Origin: Alphaproteobacteria bacterium
GTDB lineage: Bacteria; Pseudomonadota; Alphaproteobacteria; Reyranellales; Reyranellaceae
NCBI GenBank assembly: GCA_005884705.1
Contig: VBAF01000189.1
Location: forward strand, 1 to 13,976
Reading direction: 5' to 3'
DNA: 13,976 nt
Below the pieces are notes generated by a model. The model saw nothing but the letters and a program-made list of their open reading frames with translations, did no database searches and was not told the DNA's origin. The position numbers and the translations under genes are program-made. How positions within the stretch are numbered: position 1 is the stretch's first letter; the number at the start of each line of letters is the position of its first letter. This document shows, in pieces, positions 7,574 through 13,937 of the stretch.

Positions 7574-8259
7574 CCCATCGCATCGTTTCCGAAGCCGAGT
7601 GGCTGGAGGCGCGCAAGGCGCTTCTGGCGAAGGAGAAGGAATTCACCAGGCTGCGCGAGGAACTCGCCGGCGAGCGTCGCGCGCTGCCCTGGGTCAAGGT
7701 CGAGAAGAACTATGTCTTCGAGGCTCGGGAGGGAAAGGTGACCCTCGCCGATCTGTTCGATGGCAAGGGCCAGCTCATCGTCCAGCACTTCATGTTCGGG
7801 CCCGACTGGAACGAGGGCTGCCCAAGCTGCTCGTTCTGGACCGACAATTTCAACGGCATCGACGTGCATCTGGCGCATCGCGACACCGCCTTCGTGCTGG
7901 CGTCGCGCGCGCCAATCGACAAGCTCGAGGCTTACGCCAAGCGCATGGGCTGGAATCTGCGCTGGGTGTCGTCACTCGGCAACGACTTCAACTTCGACTT
8001 CGCCGTGTCGTTCCCGCCGGACGAGGCGGCGAAGGCCTACAATTTCGGCACCATCAAGCCGCACGGCCAGGAGAATCCCGGCCTCAGCGCGTTCCGGTGT
8101 GGCGACGACGGCGCGATCTACCGCACCTATTCGACCTATGCACGCGGGCTCGACATGCTGAACGGCACCTATCAGCTGCTCGACATCACCTCGAAGGGCC
8201 GCGACGAGGACGGTTTGCCGTTCACGATGTCCTGGCTGCGCCGGCACGACCGCTACTGA
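7570..8259 (+). CDS. DUF899 thioredoxin-like protein
   Basis: This is a 229-aa cytoplasmic protein of the DUF899 family. The ATG at 7570 overlaps the previous stop by the ATGA arrangement. Visible features are the N-terminal EAEWLEARKALLAKEKEFTRLREEL helix region, then FMFGPDWNEGCPSCSFW with a CPSC pair at residues 84-87, NFDFAVSFPPDEAA, and the C-terminal LDITSKGRDEDGLPFTMSWLRRHD. The fold is thioredoxin-like by family, and the CxxC pair could be redox-active; the biological role is not established. Its place between an SRPBCC protein and a glutathione S-transferase suggests a stress or detoxification cassette controlled by the ArsR repressor (inference). Length is normal for the family. Confidence 0.88.
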   Translation: MTHRIVSEAEWLEARKALLAKEKEFTRLREELAGERRALPWVKVEKNYVFEAREGKVTLADLFDGKGQLIVQHFMFGPDWNEGCPSCSFWTDNFNGIDVHLAHRDTAFVLASRAPIDKLEAYAKRMGWNLRWVSSLGNDFNFDFAVSFPPDEAAKAYNFGTIKPHGQENPGLSAFRCGDDGAIYRTYSTYARGLDMLNGTYQLLDITSKGRDEDGLPFTMSWLRRHDRY

Positions 8260-8273
8260 CGACGGAGGCAATC

Positions 8274-8864
8274 ATGGCTGTGCTCAAGATCCACGGGCTG
8301 CCGCCCAGCACCTTCACCCGCACCGTGCGGCTGGCCTGCCACGAGAAGGGCATCGAATACGAGATGGTCGATGCGATGCCCAACACGATCGATCCGCTCA
8401 ATCCGTTCGGCAAGATTCCGGCGATCACGCACGACGGCGTGACGCTCTTCGAATCGATCGCGATCCTGCGCTACCTCGAGCGCGCCTTCCCGGGCCCGAA
8501 GCTGTGGGACCAGTGGGCGAGTGCGGTGGCCGATTCGCTGGTCAATGCGTCGCTGCGCTATTTTGCGGCGCGCGCCGGCTTCCTGCCGGTGCCGGCGGAG
8601 ATGGCGCAGAAGTACCTGGCCAAGACGGCCGAGGTCGTGCCGATCTTCGATCGCCAGCTCGGCAAGCATCGCTTCCTGGCGGGCGATTCGCTGACGGTCG
8701 CCGACCTCTACCTCTACCCGCTCTACGCTTATTTTCCCGACATCGCCGAGCTCAAGGCGATCGCCGACAGGGCGCCGAACTGCAACCGCTGGTCGGCCGA
8801 GATGGCGGCGCGCCCCAGCGTCAAGGCCACCGAGCCGAGCTTCAAGCCGCAGATTGCTGCTTGA
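8274..8864 (+). CDS. Glutathione S-transferase family protein
   Basis: This is a 196-aa cytosolic protein with an N-terminal thioredoxin-like domain and a C-terminal helical domain. The N-terminal part has PSTFTRTVRLACHEKG (a serine or threonine at 12-13 could be the thiol-activating residue), NPFGKIPAI (43-51) with the cis-proline, and the glutathione gamma-glutamyl contact ES (60-61). The C-terminal domain has the capping motif SLTVADLYLYPL. GGAGG at 8264-8268 supports the ATG. It would conjugate or reduce with glutathione; the substrate is unknown. Between FPGPKLW and DQW the usual link of about ten residues (PxDPxxxA type) is absent, so the interdomain region looks shortened. It is the last gene of the ArsR cassette, 14 nt after DUF899. 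Confidence 0.88.
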   Translation: MAVLKIHGLPPSTFTRTVRLACHEKGIEYEMVDAMPNTIDPLNPFGKIPAITHDGVTLFESIAILRYLERAFPGPKLWDQWASAVADSLVNASLRYFAARAGFLPVPAEMAQKYLAKTAEVVPIFDRQLGKHRFLAGDSLTVADLYLYPLYAYFPDIAELKAIADRAPNCNRWSAEMAARPSVKATEPSFKPQIAA

Positions 8865-8873
8865 AACGCGCCG

Positions 8874-8917
8874 TGGGCTGCTCACCTAATGGGCGATCCA
8901 CTTGGGAGAGCAGCCCA
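8874..8917 (+). repeat. Inverted repeat covering the DUF427 start region
   Basis: TGGGCTGCTC (8874-8883) and GAGCAGCCCA (8908-8917) are perfect 10-bp inverted arms with a 24-nt spacer. The right arm contains part of the ribosome-binding site GGGAGAG (8904-8910) and ends on the A of the ATG. In RNA this hairpin could limit translation; as DNA it could be an operator. Neither is proven. Confidence 0.5.
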
Positions 8918-9198
8918 TGAAAGCCACCTGGCAAGGCAAGGTTATCGCCGACAGCGACAAGACCCTCGAAGTCGGCGGCTATGTGTACTTTCCGCGCGAT
9001 GCGGTGCGGATGGAGCTGTTGAAGATCGCGCCCAAGACGGCGAGAGATCTCGAATGCCCGCACGGGGTGCAGTTCTACGACGTAGCCGAAGGCGCTGCGA
9101 AAACCCCCCGCGCGGCGTGGTCCTACGAGGCGCCACTGGCCAAGATGAAGCCCGTCGATCACTGGATCGGCTTCTGGGAAGACGTGACAGTCGGCTGA
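8917..9198 (+). CDS. DUF427-family protein
   Basis: This is a 93-aa protein of the DUF427 family. The ATG at 8917 has GGGAGAG at 8904-8910; an in-frame TTG at 8902 would give five extra residues that are not family-like. The sequence shows the conserved start KATWQGKVIADSDKTLEVGGYVYFP, then ECPHGVQFYDV (47-56), AAWSYEAP (66-73) and the closing VDHWIGFWEDVTV. Members form a small beta-rich fold; the molecular function is not established. It sits 52 nt after the GST gene and 40 nt before the racemase homologue on the same strand, so it may be the end of the ArsR cassette or the beginning of the next unit. Length is normal. Confidence 0.85.
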   Translation: MKATWQGKVIADSDKTLEVGGYVYFPRDAVRMELLKIAPKTARDLECPHGVQFYDVAEGAAKTPRAAWSYEAPLAKMKPVDHWIGFWEDVTVG

Positions 9199-9214
9199 CG
9201 GACATTGCAAGCTC

Positions 9215-9247
9215 GGCGGACAAAAGGGGAGAAAGCCTTTGTCCGCC
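9215..9247 (+). repeat. Inverted repeat containing the racemase start codon
   Basis: GGCGGACAAA (9215-9224) and TTTGTCCGCC (9238-9247) are perfect 10-bp arms; with one bulged A two further G-C pairs form (AGG with CCT). The ribosome-binding site GGGGAG (9226-9231) lies in the upper stem and loop, and the TTG start (9239-9241) lies inside the right arm. It could act as a translational on/off hairpin, or as a terminator for DUF427 that intrudes into the next gene; no T-tract is present. Confidence 0.5.
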
Positions 9248-10102
9248 CAGCCGAGTAGATACCGTTTCCTGCTGATCAACGCCTTCAGCCTGGCGCCCGG
9301 CAGTGACTTCAAGCTGCGCGCCTTCGACGGTCCGAAGGAGCAGCAGCTCTACAATTACGAGGACGCGAAGCCTTTCCTCGACGGCATCGACTGGGATCTC
9401 CATCCCGGCGCGCCGGCGACGCACGGCAACTGGCCGGTGCAGAGCAAATGGGAGTTCCTGTCGGTCGGCTATAATCGCCAGGCCGTGGTGCGCGAGGCTT
9501 GTGAGAGCGGCAAGTACAACGCCATCGTGCTGCTGGGCGGCGGCGATCCGGGCTACCTAGAATCGCGCGAGCTCGGCCGGCAGTATCGCATGCCGGTGAC
9601 CTCGTGCGCGCATGCGCAGATGCACATGGCGGGTTTGCTGGGCAACAAGTTCAGCGTCGTTGACATCGGCGAGACCCACAATATGCAGATGTACCACCTG
9701 GTGGTGCAGTACCGCATGACCGAGCGCTGCGCCTCGATCCGCAACATCAACTATCCGTTGCCGAGCCCCAACTTCGCCAATGAGAAGCCGATCGAGGTCG
9801 AGCGCGAGCGCGCCCTGAACGGCGCGCAATCGGACATGCTCGATGCCGCGGTGACCGAATCGATCGCAGCGATCGAGGAGGACGGTGCCGAGGTGATCGT
9901 GCTCGGCTGTTCGGCCGCCTACTGGCTGCAGCCGCTTTTGCAGAGGAAGCTCGGCGAGATCGGCTGGGACGTGCCGGTGCTCGAGGGCTATCGCTGCGCG
10001 ATCGGCGTCGCCAAGTCGCTGGTCGATCTCGGCGTCGACGCGAGCGGCCTTGCCTTTCCCGGCGAACGCCCGGCGAAATGGCGTCGGCGGAAGGTATTTT
10101 GA
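9239..10102 (+). CDS. Asp/Glu/hydantoin racemase superfamily protein
   Basis: This is a 287-aa protein with the two-domain fold of aspartate/glutamate racemases, hydantoin racemases and arylmalonate decarboxylases. The TTG at 9239 is the only start that keeps the first strand (RFLLINAF, residues 9-16), and GGGGAG lies 7 nt upstream. The second catalytic Cys is visible in VIVLGCSAAYW (Cys224). Where the first Cys is usual the sequence is LLGGGDPGYLESRELG (Gly100-102); the nearest alternative is Cys123 in VTSCAHAQMH. The same Gly/Cys arrangement occurs in arylmalonate decarboxylase, so a cofactor-free decarboxylase or isomerase is possible, but plain racemase activity is not excluded. The Bug gene starts 2 nt after the stop, which suggests the imported ligand is this enzyme's substrate or a relative (inference). 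Confidence 0.85.
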   Translation: MSAQPSRYRFLLINAFSLAPGSDFKLRAFDGPKEQQLYNYEDAKPFLDGIDWDLHPGAPATHGNWPVQSKWEFLSVGYNRQAVVREACESGKYNAIVLLGGGDPGYLESRELGRQYRMPVTSCAHAQMHMAGLLGNKFSVVDIGETHNMQMYHLVVQYRMTERCASIRNINYPLPSPNFANEKPIEVERERALNGAQSDMLDAAVTESIAAIEEDGAEVIVLGCSAAYWLQPLLQRKLGEIGWDVPVLEGYRCAIGVAKSLVDLGVDASGLAFPGERPAKWRRRKVF

Positions 10103-10104
10103 TC

Positions 10105-11061
10105 ATGACGCTCACACGCAGGCTGTTCCTCGCGGCGACCGGCGTCGCCGCCGTCGGTGGCGCCCGCGCCGCCGGCTATCCCTCGGAGACCATCAAGATC
10201 GTCGTGCCGCGCGCGCCCGGCGGCGGCACCGACAACCTGGTGCGGCTGATGCAGCCCGCGCTGGAGAAGAAGCTCGGCGTGTCGATCCTGATCGAGAACA
10301 AGCCCGATGCGTCGGCCGTCATCGGCGCGTCGCTGGTCAGCAAGGCCAAGCCCGACGGCTACACCTTCCTGCTGGCCGACAATGCGCTCTACCAGAACCC
10401 GGCGATCCTCGACTCGCTGCCCTACGACACGCTGAAGGATTTCAGCGCCGTCACCATGGTGGCGCAGGGGCCGGTAATCCTGATCGTCCATCCCGACGTG
10501 CCGGCCAAGAACCTGCAGGAGCTGATTGCGCTCGCCAAGACCAAGGAGCTGAGCTTCGCCTCAGGCGGCATCGGCGCCTCGACCCATCTGGTCGGCGTGA
10601 TGGTGAACCTCAAGGCGGGCATCAAGATCCTCCACGTGCCGTTCAAGGGCTCGGGTCCGGCGCTGAACGCGCTGCTGGGCGGCCACGTCACGATGCAATA
10701 TGGCGGCATCAACTCGGCGGCGCCCTACGTGAAGGCGGGCAAGGTGCTGGCGATCGCCGTCACCGGCACGCACCGCGATCCCTCGATGCCCGATGTCCCG
10801 ACCTTCACCGAGGCGGGGCTGGCGGGCGCCGACGTCACCAGCGTGTGGGGCCTGCATGCGCCGCCGGGCACGCCGATCGAGATCCGCCGCACCATCCGCG
10901 ACGCGATCGCCGAGGTGCTGCGCGATCCTGCACTGGCCAAGAAGCTCGCCGAGTTCGGCTACGAGCCGATCGCCAACACGCCGGAGGACCACCAGGTGCA
11001 AACCGCCACCCTGGTACGCCAGTGGATCGAGGTCGGGAAGACCGTGAATCTGAAGGAGTAG
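10105..11061 (+). CDS. Bug-family (TctC-like) solute-binding protein 3
   Basis: This is a 318-aa periplasmic binding protein. I chose the ATG at 10105 because it opens a compact signal peptide with a twin-arginine-like motif, TRRLFLA (residues 4-10), and GGAAGG lies at 10089-10094; an in-frame ATG at 10078 would overlap the racemase homologue. Landmarks are PRAPGGGTDNLV (first ligand loop), NKPDASAVIGA, KPDGYTFLLADN, HVPFKGSGPALNALLGG and PDVPTFTEAG. It is clearly more distant from the two tandem Bug proteins at the left than they are from each other. The 2-nt spacing to the upstream gene implies co-transcription and coupled translation. No membrane transporter subunits are present. It converges with a decayed gene four bases after its stop. 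Confidence 0.93.
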   Translation: MTLTRRLFLAATGVAAVGGARAAGYPSETIKIVVPRAPGGGTDNLVRLMQPALEKKLGVSILIENKPDASAVIGASLVSKAKPDGYTFLLADNALYQNPAILDSLPYDTLKDFSAVTMVAQGPVILIVHPDVPAKNLQELIALAKTKELSFASGGIGASTHLVGVMVNLKAGIKILHVPFKGSGPALNALLGGHVTMQYGGINSAAPYVKAGKVLAIAVTGTHRDPSMPDVPTFTEAGLAGADVTSVWGLHAPPGTPIEIRRTIRDAIAEVLRDPALAKKLAEFGYEPIANTPEDHQVQTATLVRQWIEVGKTVNLKE

Positions 11062-11072
11062 CGGCCTACTTC
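11055..11072. terminator. Short hairpin over convergent stop codons
   Basis: GGAGTAG (11055-11061) pairs with CTACTTC (11066-11072), with one G-T pair and a CGGC loop. It contains the TAG of the Bug gene and the stop of the opposing decayed gene. It is short and has no T-tract, so it is a weak candidate. Confidence 0.25.
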
Positions 11073-11470
11073 GCCGGCGCGACCGCCGTCACCAGCAGCG
11101 GCGTGGTCAGGCCGATCACCACGTCGCCGACCTTGATCTTCTTCAGCATGTTCTGCTTGGCGATCGTGTTGGCGGCGTAGGTGCGGATCGGGCCGCCGCG
11201 GCCGTCGATCACCTATACCTTGTTGTTGGCGAGGTCGACCGCGGTCACGGTGACCGTGAAGCGGCCGATCTCGGCGTCGGTCGAATCAGGCCTGGCGCCT
11301 TCCTTGCGCGCCTCGCGCGAGCCCGGGCCCTTCTGGCGCAGGTTCAGCAAGGTGACGATCTCATTGTAGGTCACGCTGGCCTCGGCGTTCTCCTGCACCC
11401 GGTCAAGGTTCTTGACGCCGTCGCCGACGTTGACCAGCCGGCCTTCCGGCGTGGTGAAGACGATGGTCTC
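11066..11470 (-). pseudogene. Decayed beta-rich exported-type protein, N-terminus lost
   Basis: On the minus strand a coherent protein-like sequence runs from ETIVFTTPEGRLVNVGDG (from 11470) to LLVTAVAPAK and a TAG at 11066-11068. It is interrupted by an in-frame TAG at 11213-11215, between ANNKV and VIDGRGGPIRTY; reading continues in the same frame afterwards for 48 residues. Both halves share a pattern (strand, P- or G-turn, KVGDVV- or NVGDGV-like stretch, then a strand with T or V), so it looks like two copies of a small beta unit. No start or signal peptide is present: the gene is cut exactly where the 150-bp repeat begins at 11471. I do not recognise the family; similar small secreted proteins of unknown role occur in alphaproteobacteria. 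The stop could be one base change (for example from CAG or TCG). Confidence 0.6.
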
Positions 11471-11620
11471 GGCCCGTGGGTGCAACCACCCAGGCGTCAG
11501 GAGAGGTGGGCGAGGACCGCTCTGGCGACCGCCTCGGGCTGGTCGAGATAGGCAAGATGGCCCGCACCGGCGATGGTTTGGCTCCGCGTCGAGCGGTTGA
11601 TGCCGTCGGCGAATTTTTTC
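11471..11620. repeat. 150-bp direct repeat, copy 1
   Basis: This segment matches 11661-11810 base by base at an offset of 190 nt, with five mismatches (11488, 11491, 11502, 11554, 11566). Sequence similarity stops abruptly at both ends. It carries the duplicated 3' end of the hydrolase gene and its downstream flank. Confidence 0.95.
11497..11619 (-). pseudogene. Duplicated C-terminal fragment of the alpha/beta hydrolase
   Basis: Forty codons and a stop reproduce residues 220-259 of the intact neighbour (KKFADGINR...AVLAHL), ending Ser instead of Ala. The fragment keeps the catalytic-His motif GAGHLAYLDQP but lacks the nucleophile and the acid, so it cannot be an enzyme. Of the three differences in the coding part, two are synonymous. 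Upstream on its strand is a 40-nt unique spacer (11621-11660) with a TTTCAC/GTGAAA hairpin, and no start codon with a plausible ribosome-binding site. It appears to be a non-functional remnant of a tandem duplication. Confidence 0.85.
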
Positions 11621-11660
11621 ACCCCCCGTGAAACTCCAACGCGCCGGACAACAGCGTCGC

Positions 11661-11810
11661 GGCCCGTGGGTGCAACCGCCAAGGCGTCAGGCGAGGTGGG
11701 CGAGGACCGCTCTGGCGACCGCCTCGGGCTGGTCGAGATAGGCGAGATGGCCCGCGCCGGCGATGGTTTGGCTCCGCGTCGAGCGGTTGATGCCGTCGGC
11801 GAATTTTTTC
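11661..11810. repeat. 150-bp direct repeat, copy 2
   Basis: This is the parental copy, since it is continuous with the intact hydrolase gene at its right end (positions 11687-11810 encode the C-terminus). The left 26 nt are its 3' flank. Confidence 0.95.
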
Positions 11811-12466
11811 GCATAGCTCGGCGGCAGCACCTTGTCCGCTTCGCCCCACAGCACGAGCGTCGGTGCCTCGATCAGTGGCAGGCGCTTCTCGAGCTTGGTG
11901 TTGCCGAGCGGCCAGAAGGCGCGCGCCGCGGCCTCCGCGGCGCGCGTCATCTCGATCGGCCATTCGATCGAATTGGCGCCCTCGGGCGGCGCCACCAGCG
12001 CGTCCCAGTTGGCCGGATCGGCGCACATCAGCGCCGCGACACTGTCCTTGCGCTGCGCCCACGGATCGGCCGCCGGCTCGGCCTCGTCGAACAGGCCGAA
12101 CGGCGCGATCAGCGCCAGCTTGCGGACATGGCCGGGGAAGAGCGCGGCCATCTCGGCGGCGAACGAGCCGCCGACCGAGGCGCCCAGCAGATCGGCGCCG
12201 GCGAGGCCGCTCTTGTCGATGATCTGGCGCACCGCCAGCAGCCAGTCGAGATGGGTGTCGAGCACGGTGTGGCCGCCGGCGCCGGGATAGCCCGGCAGCG
12301 ATGGCACGATCACGGTGCGTGACGTCGCGAGCTCGTCGAGGAAGGGCACCCAGCGCGGCAGCCCGCCGAAGCCGGCCAGGAAGCCGAGCTTGGGCCCGCT
12401 GCCTTTCGTCCAGACGCGGCAGGGAAATCCGTTCACCTCGACGGTGGTCGTCTGCGGCTGTGACAA
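11687..12466 (-). CDS. Alpha/beta-fold hydrolase
   Basis: This is a 259-aa cytoplasmic serine hydrolase. The catalytic triad is readable: nucleophile Ser97 in GASVGG, acid Asp211 in LWGEADKVLP, and His240 in GAGHLAYLDQP; the oxyanion region is LAGFGGLPRW. The start is TTG at 12466, giving MSQPQTTTVEVNGFPCRVW, with GGAG 6 nt upstream on the minus strand. The TAG stop of the LLM oxidoreductase gene lies between this ribosome-binding site and the start (3-nt gap), so the two genes are translationally coupled. The pair suggests a catabolic step in which a flavin monooxygenase makes an ester or ring-opened product that the hydrolase cleaves (inference). The specific substrate is unknown. The 3' end has been duplicated downstream. 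Confidence 0.9.
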   Translation of the reverse strand: MSQPQTTTVEVNGFPCRVWTKGSGPKLGFLAGFGGLPRWVPFLDELATSRTVIVPSLPGYPGAGGHTVLDTHLDWLLAVRQIIDKSGLAGADLLGASVGGSFAAEMAALFPGHVRKLALIAPFGLFDEAEPAADPWAQRKDSVAALMCADPANWDALVAPPEGANSIEWPIEMTRAAEAAARAFWPLGNTKLEKRLPLIEAPTLVLWGEADKVLPPSYAKKFADGINRSTRSQTIAGAGHLAYLDQPEAVARAVLAHLA

Positions 12467-12469
12467 GGC

Positions 12470-13744
12470 CTACTCCGCGGCGACGGTCTGCGGGCGGAAG
12501 GCGGGGACGGCGGCGCGCTGACCCTTCGCCATCGGCTTGGGCCACCACTTGTCCTCCCAGTCGGAGAACATGTCCTTCACATGCGGCATCACCTTCTCGG
12601 CGAACAGCCGCGTGTTGTACTTGGTGGTGTCCTTGCTCATGTTACCGTACTGCAAGAGCAGCATCAGATGGCCGACATTGAGGCTGGTGCCGACATGGCG
12701 GATCTGCTCGATCACCTCGTCGGGCGAGCCGATCAGCACATAGCCGCCGTCGACGATGTCCTTCATGTTGGTCGCCTTGAGCGCCGCCTTGGTCGCCGGA
12801 TTGGCGAGGTTGGCGGCCTTGGTCATCATGCCCTCGATGCCGGCGCGCTGGGTGCCTTCGGTGGTGTAGCCGGGCGGCAGGGCGAAGCGCGGATCGACAT
12901 GCAGGCAGCGGCCGTAGAAGTATTCGGCCGGCTCGGTGTAGAGATCGAGCGCCTGCTGGCGGCTCTCGGCGACGCCGACGAACTGCAGGAAGCCCGCGCG
13001 GTAAGGATTGCGGTCCTTGCCGAGCTTCTCCATCTCCTTCCAGAAGCCCTGCATGGTCGTCAGGCCGGCCTTGTAGCCGTAGTAGGAGAGATAGCAGTAG
13101 ACGTAGTCCATCTCGGCGCACCACCGCCACGTCTCGATCGAGCCGCCGCCGGGAATCCAGATCGGCGGATGCGGGTCGTTCTGGATCGGGCGCGGCCAGA
13201 TGTTGACGTAGCGCTGCTGGTTGAAGCGGCCGGAGAAGGCGAAGGTGTCCTTCTCGGTCCAGGCGCGCTTCACCAGGTCATGCGCCTCGTAATAGCGGTC
13301 GCGCAGTAGGCTCGGGTTCTGGCCGTAGGCGTAGCAGGTGTCCATCGGCGAGCCGACCGGGAAGCCCGCGATCAGCCGGCCGCCCGAGATGCAGTCGATC
13401 ATCGCGAACTCTTCGGCGACCCGCGTCGGCGGATTGTAGAGGGCGAGGCTGTTGCCCATGACGCAGAGCGCGGTGTCGGTGGTGCGGCGGGCCAGCGATG
13501 ACGCGATGAGGTTGGGCGACGGCATCAGCCCGTAGCCGTTCGAGTGATGCTCGTTGACGCAGACGGCGTCGAAGCCGCACTCGGCGGCGTATTCGAGCTC
13601 GTCCATGAAATCGTTGTACATGTGGTGCGCTCGGCGTGGGTCGAACAGCGACGAATGGATGTCGACCCACACCGACGGATGCTTCTTGTTGAAGTCATCC
13701 GGAAGCTCTGTGTACGGCATCAAATGGAACCACATGAGCTTCAT
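12470..13744 (-). CDS. LLM-class flavin-dependent oxidoreductase
   Basis: This is a 424-aa TIM-barrel monooxygenase of the bacterial-luciferase-like family, which uses FMNH2 (or F420 in some branches) and oxygen. Visible features are the first strand MKLMWFHLMPY, CVNEHHSNGYG (about residues 62-72, the usual EHH), the flavin-site region SGGRLIAGFPVGSP (120-133), PPIWIPGGGS, and the late helix GSPDEVIEQIRHVG. The ATG at 13744 has GGGAGGA 7 nt upstream on its strand. A flavin reductase is not seen in the window. It is the first gene of a two-gene operon with the hydrolase. Its promoter region carries a TTGACA -35 and a TetR-type palindrome, so ligand-induced derepression is likely. The C-terminus is long (WWPKPMAKGQRAAVPAFRPQTVAAE) and probably disordered. 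Confidence 0.92.
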   Translation of the reverse strand: MKLMWFHLMPYTELPDDFNKKHPSVWVDIHSSLFDPRRAHHMYNDFMDELEYAAECGFDAVCVNEHHSNGYGLMPSPNLIASSLARRTTDTALCVMGNSLALYNPPTRVAEEFAMIDCISGGRLIAGFPVGSPMDTCYAYGQNPSLLRDRYYEAHDLVKRAWTEKDTFAFSGRFNQQRYVNIWPRPIQNDPHPPIWIPGGGSIETWRWCAEMDYVYCYLSYYGYKAGLTTMQGFWKEMEKLGKDRNPYRAGFLQFVGVAESRQQALDLYTEPAEYFYGRCLHVDPRFALPPGYTTEGTQRAGIEGMMTKAANLANPATKAALKATNMKDIVDGGYVLIGSPDEVIEQIRHVGTSLNVGHLMLLLQYGNMSKDTTKYNTRLFAEKVMPHVKDMFSDWEDKWWPKPMAKGQRAAVPAFRPQTVAAE

Positions 13745-13778
13745 CGCGCGTCCTCCCAGCCACTCGGACCGTAGCGAA

Positions 13779-13810
13779 TAAACGTTCGTTTAGCTGGCAA
13801 AGCTTGTCAA
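13779..13810 (-). promoter_or_regulatory. Promoter of the LLM operon with TetR-type operator
   Basis: On the minus strand a consensus -35 TTGACA lies at 13810-13805. Twelve nt downstream is the perfect palindrome TAAACG-AA-CGTTTA (13779-13792), which covers the expected -10 position (about 13782-13787). Palindromes of this type, AAACG-NN-CGTTT, are typical TetR-family operators. The regulator itself is not in the window. Confidence 0.6.
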
Positions 13811-13881
13811 TGCGCCTTCGCGGCGCGCGCAACAATATTGTGTCCACGGAACCTATATGTGCGTGAATCGTATTTGGTGCG

Positions 13882-13917
13882 TTGCAACTTCGCTTGTGCA
13901 GCAATAGCTTGTTGCAC
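13882..13917 (+). promoter_or_regulatory. Candidate promoter and operator of the rightward gene
   Basis: TTGCAA (13882-13887) and TAGCTT (13905-13910) are spaced 17 nt apart. GTGCAGCAA (13896-13904) and TTGTTGCAC (13909-13917) are inverted arms with a single mismatch, centred on that -10. Upstream, ACAATATTGT (13832-13841) is a 10-bp palindrome of unknown meaning. The site could be an operator or a leader hairpin. Confidence 0.4.
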
Positions 13918-13937
13918 TGCAGAAGGAGGGTCCGCCA

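Noticed and set aside
11471..11810. The 150-bp repeats as ends of an insertion sequence or a CRISPR-like array
   Set aside because: Only two direct copies, no transposase, no inverted ends and no regular spacers; one copy is the end of an ordinary gene.
11497..11814. A 105-aa minus-strand protein spanning both repeat copies
   Set aside because: Its first part is an out-of-frame reading of the hydrolase end; only the last 40 residues are hydrolase-like.
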